Part shown: in pieces, positions 16,145 to 24,577 of the stretch | How the letters are laid out: each line of letters opens with the position of its first letter | Position numbering within the stretch: position 1 is the first letter of the stretch | Assembly (NCBI GenBank): GCA_963691715.1 | Contig: OY829281.1 | Span: forward strand, 248,001-312,000 | Direction of reading: 5' to 3' | DNA length: 64,000 nt | From: HXMU1420-13 sp963691715 | GTDB lineage: Bacteria; Bacteroidota; Rhodothermia; Balneolales; Balneolaceae | Position numbers and translations under genes: made by a program | Notes under the pieces: model-generated | The model's database searches: none | What the model was told of the DNA's origin: nothing | The model's input: only the letters and a program-made list of their open reading frames with translations

Positions 16145-16864
16145 ATGGCATCGTCGATTGCTCTCTTTTTATTACAAGCCCCAGCTGATGGGTTTTTTAA
16201 CATTATTGTTGAAAAATTTAACCAAGGTAATGATGGCGGCTGGATGTGGCCTGTATTAATTACGCTCATTTTGGGTTTGGCTATTTTTCTAGAAAGAATT
16301 ATTACATTAAATCTTGCAGACATTAATACGCGCAAGTTTATTGTAGATGTACAAGAAGCACTACAAGAGGGTGGTGTTGAAGCCGCTGAGCAACTCTGCT
16401 CTCAAACTCGTGGTCCAGTTGCTTCAGTATTTCAAGCTGGATTGATGAGATCACATGAAGGCATAGACGCAGCAGAAAAAGCAATCGCTGCTTATGGATC
16501 TATAGAAATGAGTTTCTTGGAGAGAGGTCTAGTATGGTTGTCTCTGTTTATAGCAATTGCACCATTATTTGGATTCCTTGGAACCGTTGTTGGTATGATA
16601 AAAGCTTTTGATGAAATTGAAGCTGCTGCTGATATTTCACCAAGTATCGTTGCAGGAGGGATTAAAGTAGCTCTTCTTACGACTGCTGGAGGTCTTATTG
16701 CTGGTATTATATTGCAAATTGGATACAACTACTGCGTATCCAAAATTGATCGATTAATTGCTGAAATGGAAGAAAGTTCAATAACTCTTATCGATTCGAT
16801 CATATTATTAGAGGAAGGCAAGCCGCTAATTACACCTGCTACTTCTGATGAAACTGACGCTTAA
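16145..16864 (+). CDS. exbB: MotA/TolQ/ExbB-family proton channel subunit
   Basis: Inner-membrane subunit that couples proton flow to TonB- or Tol-type energy transfer. About 239 residues with a long first membrane segment (WMWPVLITLILGLAIFLERI), a cytoplasmic region, and two further segments around GFLGTVVGMIKAF and LLTTAGGLIAGI, which are the ExbB/TolQ signatures. I prefer ATG at 16145 over the in-frame GTG at 16139, because GGAG (16136-16139) sits five bases before the ATG and overlaps the GTG. First gene of an exbB-X-exbD-exbD operon. The exbB name reflects the duplicated exbD; a tolQ role is not excluded. Confidence 0.88.
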   Translation: MASSIALFLLQAPADGFFNIIVEKFNQGNDGGWMWPVLITLILGLAIFLERIITLNLADINTRKFIVDVQEALQEGGVEAAEQLCSQTRGPVASVFQAGLMRSHEGIDAAEKAIAAYGSIEMSFLERGLVWLSLFIAIAPLFGFLGTVVGMIKAFDEIEAAADISPSIVAGGIKVALLTTAGGLIAGIILQIGYNYCVSKIDRLIAEMEESSITLIDSIILLEEGKPLITPATSDETDA

Positions 16865-16890
16865 TTATAATTCACCAAAGGAGTAACCAA

Positions 16891-17172
16891 ATGGAAAGTA
16901 GTATACTTGTACAGATTGCTGTTTTTGGAGCAATTGGGTTAATTATAATTGGTGTTCTTGCAATGGCTGGGTCTGGTATTAAAAGTCTAAGTCAGGGCAA
17001 GCAAGATGTTAAAAGAATAGCTATAATGGCTGTACCCTTCATTATATTCGGTATCACTTATGCAGTATTGAGAGATATTCCTGAGGCAGGAGTATTAACA
17101 ACTATTGTAATGATGGGAATTATGGTAGTATCTGTGCTATTCACAGGACTACGTGGTACTTTCAAATTTTAA
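16891..17172 (+). CDS. Small membrane protein in the exb operon, unknown function
   Basis: A 93-residue product with three probable hydrophobic segments: about residues 7-27 (VAVFG...LAMAG type), 43-61 (IAIMAVPFIIFGITYAVL) and 69-86 (VLTTIVMMGIMVVSVLF). Between the first two lies a polar loop, IKSLSQGKQDVKR. A good ribosome site (AAAGGAG) precedes the ATG. It lies 26 bases after exbB and 13 before exbD1, so it is made with the proton-channel complex. I recognise no family. An accessory subunit or assembly factor is inferred only from position. Confidence 0.75.
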   Translation: MESSILVQIAVFGAIGLIIIGVLAMAGSGIKSLSQGKQDVKRIAIMAVPFIIFGITYAVLRDIPEAGVLTTIVMMGIMVVSVLFTGLRGTFKF

Positions 17173-17185
17173 AGGGAGCATATAA

Positions 17186-17728
17186 ATGCTACTAAAGAAG
17201 AAAAAAAGAGACGGAGCGGAGATCAATGGATCTTCCATGGCGGATATTGCATTTCTACTCCTCATCTTCTTCCTTGTAACTACCACAATCAATGTGGATA
17301 CAGGTATTGGTATGATACTTCCACCACCTTTAGATCCTGAGGTAGAACCACCGCCCATCAAGGAACGGAACCAGATGAATATCCTCGTTAATTCACAGGG
17401 ACTAATTCTTATGGATGAAACTCCTACACAGATTGGAGAGGTTAGAGAAAAACTTATAGAATTCATTGATAACCCTAATAATGATGAAACTCTTTCTGTT
17501 ACTCCTGAAGCAGCAATTGTATCTTTAAAGACTCAAAAAGAAACACCATACAGAATTTACATCGATATGTTGGATGAAGTAATGAGTGCGTATAAGGAAT
17601 TGAGGGATGCCGCTTCAAGAGCGAATTATGGCGTGGAGTTTTCAAAATTAAAACCACTATCTCCTCAACGAGAACAAATAAGAGATATGTATCCTAAGAA
17701 AATTTCGATAGCAGCGGAGGAAGACTAA
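17186..17728 (+). CDS. exbD: ExbD/TolR-family protein, first copy
   Basis: Inner-membrane partner of the ExbB channel with a single N-terminal membrane helix and a periplasmic domain. The 180-residue product shows SMADIAFLLLIFFLVTT, with the proton-path Asp at residue 20. The periplasmic part is longer than usual (ExbD is about 140) and begins with a Pro-rich stretch (LPPPLDPEVEPPP). Its TAA overlaps the next ATG by one base, implying coupled translation with the second exbD. Confidence 0.9.
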   Translation: MLLKKKKRDGAEINGSSMADIAFLLLIFFLVTTTINVDTGIGMILPPPLDPEVEPPPIKERNQMNILVNSQGLILMDETPTQIGEVREKLIEFIDNPNNDETLSVTPEAAIVSLKTQKETPYRIYIDMLDEVMSAYKELRDAASRANYGVEFSKLKPLSPQREQIRDMYPKKISIAAEED

Positions 17729-18177
17729 TGGCAGGTCATTTCAAGAAAAAACAAGCTGGTAGTAAGCAAGAAATTCCAACTTCAGCAATGCCTGATGTTG
17801 TATTTATGCTTTTATTCTTTTTCATGGTAACGACAGTTTTGCGGGAAGTTACATTAAAAGTAAAGCTTGACTTAACCAAAGCTACAAACATCGAGAAAAT
17901 TGAGGAAAAACGTTTAGTTTCTTACATATACATGGGTCCTGAACGTTTACCTGGAAATGAATTTGGTGAAGATAAAGTGCAAATTGATGATGCTATTGTA
18001 GAAGATATTGGCGCCATAAGAAACATCATGTATGATAAACTACTTGAAGAGGCACGCTTAATTGTTTCTCTTCGTGTTGATGAAGATTCGGAATTTTCAC
18101 TTCTTTCTGACGTTACCAAAGAACTTCAGCAGGCTGGAACTTTCAAGATCAACTACTCTACAAAAAGAGAAGAATAA
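17728..18177 (+). CDS. exbD: ExbD/TolR-family protein, second copy
   Basis: A second, shorter ExbD (149 residues) with membrane helix MPDVVFMLLFFFMVTTVL and the conserved Asp at residue 23, so both copies should support proton coupling. The periplasmic domain differs strongly from the first copy, which suggests a heteromeric complex rather than a recent duplication. exbB-exbD-exbD arrangements occur in Bacteroidota TonB systems. No tonB follows; a strong terminator ends the operon. Confidence 0.9.
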   Translation: MAGHFKKKQAGSKQEIPTSAMPDVVFMLLFFFMVTTVLREVTLKVKLDLTKATNIEKIEEKRLVSYIYMGPERLPGNEFGEDKVQIDDAIVEDIGAIRNIMYDKLLEEARLIVSLRVDEDSEFSLLSDVTKELQQAGTFKINYSTKREE

Positions 18178-18200
18178 GTTTTTATACATTTTTCAAGGTA

Positions 18201-18232
18201 GGCATCTGCGCTCAGCGTAGATGCCTTTTTTA
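18201..18232 (+). terminator. Terminator of the exbB-exbD operon
   Basis: GGCATCTGCGC (18201-18211) pairs with GCGTAGATGCC (18215-18225), with one G-U pair, to give an 11-bp stem with a three-base loop, followed by a T-run. It lies 24 bases after the second exbD stop and just before thiL. Confidence 0.9.
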
Positions 18233-18242
18233 ATTTACTACT

Positions 18243-19271
18243 ATGGAGCAAACCTTTACCCCAATATCAGAGCTTGGCAGAAACGAATTGCTAAAGAAAT
18301 TAAAGCAATACAAAGGCTTCAAGCATCCTACACTAATAATAGATAATGGCGATGATGCTGCAATACTAGCACCTTCCAAAGATTGTATGTCTCTTTTTTC
18401 ATCGGATTCTTTTGTAGAAGGAGCTGACTTTGATCCAACATATACCCCACTTAAACATTTTGGATACAAAATGATTGCTGCTAGTATTTCTGATATATTG
18501 GCAATGAATGGTGTTCCAACAGCAGCACTTATAAATCTAGCTATTCCCAATAGATTTTCAGTGGAGATGATTATTGAATTGTATGAGGGTATAAATAATG
18601 CATGTAAACATTATGGATTGGCTATAATTGGGGGAGATATTACAGGGAATCATCAAAATGCAGTTTTTTCAGTTTCTGTAGTGGGTGAAGTGCCCACGAA
18701 AAAAGTAGTTAAAAGGAGTGGAGCTTCACAAGGAGACGCAATTTGTGTAACTGGCGATCTTGGAGCGGCGTTAGCAGGACTTAGAATACTTATGCGTGAA
18801 AAAACCTTTTGGGAAAAACATGGAGATCAAAGTGGACAGCCAGATTTAGGGGATTATAAGTATGTGGTGGAACAACAATTGATGCCTAAAGCTCGATTGG
18901 ATGTTATAAAAACTTTTGGTGCTCATGAGATTTTACCTACATCCATGATCGATTTAACAAAAGGGGTAATTGAAGAAGTTACTCAATTATGCCTTCATTC
19001 TAATCTAGGGGCACATTTATATCAAGCGGCACTTCCAATTGCGATCGAAACTAGGCAGGTTGCTGATGAAATGGAAGAAGATGTTGATAAATACGCCCTT
19101 TATGGTGGTGAAGATTTAGAATTAATATTTACTTTACCAGAACAAAAAGTGGATGACCTAATTCAACATTTTAAAGATTTTTCTGTTATTGGGCGAATGA
19201 CACCTAAGGAAGATGGGTTAATTATACAAACGGCAGAAGGTGATTTAATAGGTTTTGATGAAATGTCATAA
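18243..19271 (+). CDS. thiL: Thiamine-monophosphate kinase
   Basis: Phosphorylates thiamine monophosphate to the active diphosphate. The 342-residue product has the PurM/ThiL-type N-terminal domain with IDNGDDAAIL, the DILAMNGVPTAAL block and IIGGDITGN. Further on are VTGDLGAALAGL and the C-terminal YGGEDLELIF. The usual MIDISDG ATP/metal motif reads MIDLTKG (residues 235-241): the Asp is kept but the second acidic residue is Lys, which is notable. Starts 11 bases after the exb terminator. Confidence 0.9.
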   Translation: MEQTFTPISELGRNELLKKLKQYKGFKHPTLIIDNGDDAAILAPSKDCMSLFSSDSFVEGADFDPTYTPLKHFGYKMIAASISDILAMNGVPTAALINLAIPNRFSVEMIIELYEGINNACKHYGLAIIGGDITGNHQNAVFSVSVVGEVPTKKVVKRSGASQGDAICVTGDLGAALAGLRILMREKTFWEKHGDQSGQPDLGDYKYVVEQQLMPKARLDVIKTFGAHEILPTSMIDLTKGVIEEVTQLCLHSNLGAHLYQAALPIAIETRQVADEMEEDVDKYALYGGEDLELIFTLPEQKVDDLIQHFKDFSVIGRMTPKEDGLIIQTAEGDLIGFDEMS

Positions 19272-19326
19272 TAAATCTAATGGCACGTTTTTTGCCCTAA
19301 TCAAAATAGTTAATCGTACATGAATA

Positions 19327-19334
19327 TACGTTTG
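19327..19334 (+). promoter_or_regulatory. Possible -7 promoter box for ftsH
   Basis: TACGTTTG matches the Bacteroidota -7 consensus TAnnTTTG, 45 bases upstream of the ftsH ATG. I could not find a -33 TTG at about 19-20 bases, so only one box supports it. Confidence 0.3.
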
Positions 19335-19378
19335 TATTAACTATATTGGTTAAACTAATACTTTAAGAGATAAAATTA

Positions 19379-21565
19379 ATGGCTGAAACTAAGCCCGATA
19401 AAAATAAAGAAGCTAAGTCACCACTTGGGAAAAAACCCAATACGCCAAAGGTTCCAACTTGGGGCTTTTTGGTTATTATTCTATTCCTCATTTTTGTGCA
19501 GTTTATTTTTCTAAATCCTGAACCAGGTAATGGCATTAAATACAGCGAGTTTTTATCTCATGTTAAAGGTGGTTATGTAGAAGAAATCATTATAAAAAAT
19601 GGTATTAATATTTATGGAAAATACAATGATAATGCCATTCGTGACGGAATAGCTCAACCTCTTGTTGAATCCGAAAACCCATTAAATATTCCTACTGGAA
19701 ATGTTAAAGAATACACAGCATTTGTAACAACAATGCTACCAGGGGACGACATACGCCCAATATTAGATGAATATGAAGTTGTGTATGAAGTAAGAATAGA
19801 AGAAGATTGGTTCAGCGGTGTTTTCATGTGGTTAATCATGATTGCACTTGCTATTGGTTTCTGGGTATTCATTTTTAGAAGAATGAATCCTGGGCAACAA
19901 GTTCTAAATATTGGTAAAAACAAAGCTCATCTCTACGACCAACAAACGGATACAAAAATTACATTCAAAGATGTTGCAGGGTTAGAGGAAGCAAAAGAAG
20001 AAGTAAAAGAGATCGTAGAGTTTTTAAAAAATCCAGGAAAATTCACTCGTTTAGGAGGTAAAATTCCGAAAGGAGCTTTGCTAGTTGGATCACCAGGTAC
20101 GGGTAAGACATTACTCGCTAAAGCGGTAGCAGGCGAAGCAGCAGTCCCCTTCTTTTCACTTTCTGGATCTGATTTTGTTGAAATGTTTGTTGGTGTTGGT
20201 GCAGCCAGAGTTCGTGATCTGTTCAAACAAGCCAAAGAAAAGGCTCCTTGCATCATATTTATTGATGAAATTGATGCAATTGGTCGGTCGAGAGGGAAAG
20301 GGCAAATGCCCGGCGCCAATGATGAACGAGAGAATACATTAAATTCACTCCTAGTTGAGATGGATGGATTTGCAACAGACTCAGGAGTTATAATATTAGC
20401 CGCAACTAATCGCCCTGATGTTCTAGATAATGCTCTTTTGCGTCCAGGACGATTCGATCGTCAAATTTCGATTGATAAACCAGATATTGTAGGTCGTGAG
20501 GCAATTTTTAAAGTGCATTTAAAGCCTCTAAAGCTGAGTAGAAAAGTGGATGCCAAAAAACTCTCAGCACAGACTCCTGGATTTGCAGGTGCCGAAATTG
20601 CAAATGTATGTAATGAAGCAGCGCTAATCGCAGCCAGGAGTAATAAAAAATCGGTAGGGATGAATGACTTTAATGACGCGATTGATAGAGTTATTGGAGG
20701 CTTGGAGAAAAAAAATAAAATCATCTCCCCAGAAGAAAAAGAAATTGTAGCATACCATGAGGCGGGACATGCGGTAGCTGGATGGTATCTGGAACATGCC
20801 GATCCTTTGGTAAAAGTGTCGATTGTTCCACGAGGTATAGCTGCACTTGGTTATGCTCAATATTTGCCAAAAGAACAATATTTGCATCAAACGGATCAAT
20901 TGATCGATGAAATGTGCATGGCTCTTGGGGGGCGTGCTGCAGAAGAAATAATTTTTGGTAAAATTTCTACGGGTGCGTTAAGTGACTTAGAAAGAATCAC
21001 AAAAATGGCATATAGTATTGTTACGGTGTATGGTATGAATGATAAAATTGGGAATATTTCATTTTATGATTCAAAACAAAGTGATTATGCATTCAATAAA
21101 CCATATTCAGAGAATACAGCTAAAATCATTGATCAAGAGGTTAAAAAAATAGTTGATAATGCCTACAAGCGAACTATTAAGTTGTTAACTGATAAAAAAG
21201 AACAATTAGAGATTTTAGCAAAAGAATTGTTAGACAAAGAGATTTTATTTCAAGCAGATCTTGAAAAATTGATAGGTGAACGACCATTTGATAAACCCAC
21301 AAATTATGAAGCCTTTACAAATGGATCGGTTAAACCTTCTGGAGATGAAGAAAATGATGAGATTGAATCAGTTGAAACAAATTCTTCGGGAGTAGGAGCT
21401 ACTATCGATACTATTATTTCTGATGATACCCAAAAAGAAGATGCTGAAGTAAATGAGCCTAACATTGCTACTAATAGTACAGCTAAATCAAAGAGATCTG
21501 ATAGTTCAAAAGCACAATCCAAAAAAGATGATACAGATAAAAAAGGGGCTTCAAAGACGTCTTAA
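19379..21565 (+). CDS. ftsH: ATP-dependent zinc metalloprotease FtsH
   Basis: Membrane-anchored AAA+ protease that degrades misfolded membrane proteins and regulators. The 728-residue product has two N-terminal membrane segments (near residues 24-42 and 143-162) flanking a periplasmic domain. Then come Walker A GSPGTGKT (about 236-243), Walker B IIFIDEIDA, the second region of homology, and the zinc site HEAGH at about 460. The last 70 or so residues are a low-complexity Ser/Lys/Asp tail, making it longer than the 644-residue E. coli protein. Probably monocistronic. Confidence 0.95.
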   Translation: MAETKPDKNKEAKSPLGKKPNTPKVPTWGFLVIILFLIFVQFIFLNPEPGNGIKYSEFLSHVKGGYVEEIIIKNGINIYGKYNDNAIRDGIAQPLVESENPLNIPTGNVKEYTAFVTTMLPGDDIRPILDEYEVVYEVRIEEDWFSGVFMWLIMIALAIGFWVFIFRRMNPGQQVLNIGKNKAHLYDQQTDTKITFKDVAGLEEAKEEVKEIVEFLKNPGKFTRLGGKIPKGALLVGSPGTGKTLLAKAVAGEAAVPFFSLSGSDFVEMFVGVGAARVRDLFKQAKEKAPCIIFIDEIDAIGRSRGKGQMPGANDERENTLNSLLVEMDGFATDSGVIILAATNRPDVLDNALLRPGRFDRQISIDKPDIVGREAIFKVHLKPLKLSRKVDAKKLSAQTPGFAGAEIANVCNEAALIAARSNKKSVGMNDFNDAIDRVIGGLEKKNKIISPEEKEIVAYHEAGHAVAGWYLEHADPLVKVSIVPRGIAALGYAQYLPKEQYLHQTDQLIDEMCMALGGRAAEEIIFGKISTGALSDLERITKMAYSIVTVYGMNDKIGNISFYDSKQSDYAFNKPYSENTAKIIDQEVKKIVDNAYKRTIKLLTDKKEQLEILAKELLDKEILFQADLEKLIGERPFDKPTNYEAFTNGSVKPSGDEENDEIESVETNSSGVGATIDTIISDDTQKEDAEVNEPNIATNSTAKSKRSDSSKAQSKKDDTDKKGASKTS

Positions 21566-21631
21566 CATTTAGATAATCATCAGATAACAAAAGGTTAAAA
21601 AGTAGATAACAGTACGGCAATGGTAGTGTGA

Positions 21632-21639
21632 TAATTTTG
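21632..21639 (+). promoter_or_regulatory. Possible -7 promoter box for the TonB-dependent receptor
   Basis: TAATTTTG matches TAnnTTTG, 39 bases upstream of the GTG start of the receptor gene. No convincing -33 box is seen, so an extra activator or alternative sigma factor may be involved, or the match may be chance. Confidence 0.33.
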
Positions 21640-21669
21640 TGCACGATTAAAATGTGAACAAAATATCAG

Positions 21670-21681
21670 CACACTATTGTG
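21670..21681. promoter_or_regulatory. Near-palindrome CACACTATTGTG at the receptor start codon
   Basis: CACACTATTGTG is a one-mismatch palindrome whose last three bases are the GTG start of the receptor gene. A closely similar perfect palindrome (CACAATATTGTG core) lies 23 bases after the stop of the next gene, at 26303-26314. It could be a repressor site or a translation-blocking hairpin. No regulator is identified. Confidence 0.25.
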
Positions 21682-24561
21682 AAAATTATTAAATATATAA
21701 TCAGCCTGTTTCTAGTTCTGCTTTTTTCGGCGTCTATGTATGCCCAGAACAACGGAAAAATAACAGGCACTGTTGTTGACAGCCAAACGGGTGAATCCCT
21801 CATTGGCGTTAACGTTGTTATTGAAGGTACCATAAAAGGTACGGCAACCGATATTGATGGTCGCTATACGATTAGAAATGTGGAGCCAGGAACTTACACT
21901 ATCGTTGTGAGTTACCTTGCGTTTGCTACTCAAACAATCACCAATGTAGTTGTAGATCAGGGGCAAACATTGACTCTTGATATCTTATTACAGGAGGAAA
22001 CCGAATTTCTTGATGAAATTGTTGTAACTGCCGATGTTGTATTAAATAATGAAGCAGGGCTTTTAAGGCAAAGACAGAAATCGATAGCATTCTCTGATGC
22101 CATATCAGCTGAATCTATTGCAAAAGCTGGTTCTGGTGATGCAGCAGGAGCTCTAAAAAAAGTTGTTGGGGCTTCAGTTGTTGGTGGAAAATATGTGTAT
22201 GTAAGAGGACTAGGTGATCGGTATTCTACAGCACACCTAAATGGATCAGAGTTGCCAAGTGCAGATCCCGATAAAAATGCATTTCAGTTAGATTTGATTC
22301 CTAGCAATGTGATTCAGAACATTGTAACAATCAAAACATTTACGCCTGACAAGCCAGGTAATTTTAGTGGCGGTCTTGTTGATATAACAACTAAAGACTT
22401 TCCTGAGCAAATGTTATTTAATATTTCCTCATCAGTTGGCTTTAATACAGAGTCTACCTTACAAGATGGTTTAGGATCAACAAGAAGTAAGACTGATTTA
22501 CTTGGTTTTAATACAGATCAAAGAGATATCCCTCGATTAGTTCAGGATAACATTGATAACATTCCTTTACAGGCGGATGCTTTTCTAAAGTTTGATGATG
22601 GACATGTTGCTCGAGCAGATACACTAGATTTTATAAGTCGAGCATTCAATAGCGAAATGACCCCGAGAAGCATAAACATTCCATTTAATACTGGATTGTC
22701 TGTTTCTTTAGGTAATGAATTTCAGTTAGCCGGTCGAGATTTTGGTTTTATTCTAGGTATCTCACATAACCGCTCATTTAATTCTTACAACAATGGCAGC
22801 AACGGTATATATCAGCTGATTGGTAATCTAACTGATGAAACTGAACTTGTTGCTTTGAACGATTTAAATGATTTTCGAACTGAAGAAAATATTGATTTAG
22901 GTGGTCTTGCATCCCTGTCGTTCAAAGCCAATTCAAATAACAAAGTGTCGCTAACATGGGTTCGTACTCAAAGTGGAACAAATGAAGGTAGAATACTTGA
23001 AGGCTTTAGAGAAGAAATTGCTCAAGGAGGGTTTGATTCTTACAATTCTGATGTGCTAGCATATACAGAAAGGAAATTAAGTTCCCTTCAACTAAGTGGT
23101 AAGCATGTCGCTACATCACTAAATAATCTAACATTAAATTGGAGTGGAACAATTTCTGAAAACGAATTGGATCAACCAGATATACGCTTCTTAGAATATG
23201 GAGTAAATACGGTTGATTCAATATTTACCATTTCTACAGGAGCTTACAACAGACCACAACGATTTTTCCGGAATATGGACGAGTCAAATACTAATATGAC
23301 TGCAGATTTAAGTCTTCCAATAAGGTTTGGAAATGGTAATACTATGATTCTGAAAACAGGTGGTGCTTATTTAGAAGGTAGCAGAACATTTCGTGAAAGA
23401 AGATTTGCTTACAATCAGGACCGTGCGAATTTCAATGATTTTCAGGGAGATTTCGATGGATTTTTCTCCTACACAGGTATTGACCAAGAATTAACAGATG
23501 CTAGCCCTGTTTTCGTTATCTATGGAAATCATATTTCAGATCGTTCAAATCCTACAAATAACTATGATGGTGAAAAAGAAATAAAAGCTGGTTTCTTTAT
23601 GGCTGAGATTCCACTCGGCAAATTAAAGTTTATTGGTGGTGCGCGATATGAAACTACACTCCTCAGAGCTGCAAGTACCAACGAAGAATTACCCGATTCT
23701 ATTAGAGTTGGTGAAATTGATAAAGAAGATTTTTTACCTTCTGCTTCTCTAATCTACAGTTTAAATGAAAAACAAAACTTTCGTGTAGCATATTCTAGAA
23801 CTCTAGCTAGACCAAGTTACCGTGAAATTGCTCCATTTGCGGGCTTCGATGCTTTTGGTGGAAGTATTAACGCTGGTAATGTTGAACTTGATAGAACACT
23901 AATCACCAATGTAGACGCACGTTGGGAATTTTTCCTTGGCGTAGGAGAATTGGTAGCCATAAGTGGATTTTATAAGTTACTAGAAAATCCCATTGAACGA
24001 GTTTTTGATACTCAAAGAGTAAGAACTCGTACTTGGCAAAATGTAAAAGAAGCAACGGTTTATGGAATTGAATTAGAAGCGCGTAAAAACCTCGGTTTTA
24101 TTTCTCCTGCTTTCGAATATATTTCTTTAGCTACGAATCTAACATTCGTTCAATCTGAAGTAAATGTACCAGAGGATGAATTATTAGCTGCTCGTCTAAG
24201 TGATCCAGATTTCAAAGATACTAGACCGCTTTATGGTCAATCACCTTATATCTTCAATATGGATTTATCCTACTTGAATCCTGATTATGATTTAACCATT
24301 GATTTAAATACTAATTATTTCGGTGATAGACTTTCCGATGTCACTCTTGGTGCCAACCCTGATGTATTTGAAAGGGGTTATGTGACAACTGATTTAATTG
24401 TTTCAAAAGGTTTTGCCAATAATTTCTCTGCAAAACTATCCTTAAAGAATTTATTCGATCCTCGAATTAAAAGATCGTCTCGGTTGAATGGTGATGAGTA
24501 TATATATCATGCTTATAGCCGTGGGCGATCAATTTCACTTAGTATTTCATATAAACTCTAA
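21679..24561 (+). CDS. TonB-dependent outer-membrane receptor with N-terminal carboxypeptidase-like domain
   Basis: Energised outer-membrane importer of the SusC-like architecture. The 960-residue product has a signal peptide (cleavage near SMYAQ). A CarboxypepD_reg-like domain follows at about residues 25-105 (GKITGTVVDSQTGESLIGVNV). The plug domain contains VRGLGDRYSTAHLNG and DLIPSNVIQNI, and a 22-strand-type barrel ends ISLSISYKL. Start is GTG at 21679. No SusD gene follows; instead a T9SS-exported beta-helix protein begins 16 bases downstream, so the two probably act together. Substrate unknown; the exb operon 4 kb away could supply energy. Confidence 0.88.
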   Translation: MKIIKYIISLFLVLLFSASMYAQNNGKITGTVVDSQTGESLIGVNVVIEGTIKGTATDIDGRYTIRNVEPGTYTIVVSYLAFATQTITNVVVDQGQTLTLDILLQEETEFLDEIVVTADVVLNNEAGLLRQRQKSIAFSDAISAESIAKAGSGDAAGALKKVVGASVVGGKYVYVRGLGDRYSTAHLNGSELPSADPDKNAFQLDLIPSNVIQNIVTIKTFTPDKPGNFSGGLVDITTKDFPEQMLFNISSSVGFNTESTLQDGLGSTRSKTDLLGFNTDQRDIPRLVQDNIDNIPLQADAFLKFDDGHVARADTLDFISRAFNSEMTPRSINIPFNTGLSVSLGNEFQLAGRDFGFILGISHNRSFNSYNNGSNGIYQLIGNLTDETELVALNDLNDFRTEENIDLGGLASLSFKANSNNKVSLTWVRTQSGTNEGRILEGFREEIAQGGFDSYNSDVLAYTERKLSSLQLSGKHVATSLNNLTLNWSGTISENELDQPDIRFLEYGVNTVDSIFTISTGAYNRPQRFFRNMDESNTNMTADLSLPIRFGNGNTMILKTGGAYLEGSRTFRERRFAYNQDRANFNDFQGDFDGFFSYTGIDQELTDASPVFVIYGNHISDRSNPTNNYDGEKEIKAGFFMAEIPLGKLKFIGGARYETTLLRAASTNEELPDSIRVGEIDKEDFLPSASLIYSLNEKQNFRVAYSRTLARPSYREIAPFAGFDAFGGSINAGNVELDRTLITNVDARWEFFLGVGELVAISGFYKLLENPIERVFDTQRVRTRTWQNVKEATVYGIELEARKNLGFISPAFEYISLATNLTFVQSEVNVPEDELLAARLSDPDFKDTRPLYGQSPYIFNMDLSYLNPDYDLTIDLNTNYFGDRLSDVTLGANPDVFERGYVTTDLIVSKGFANNFSAKLSLKNLFDPRIKRSSRLNGDEYIYHAYSRGRSISLSISYKL

Positions 24562-24577
24562 CAACAATTAAACAAAT

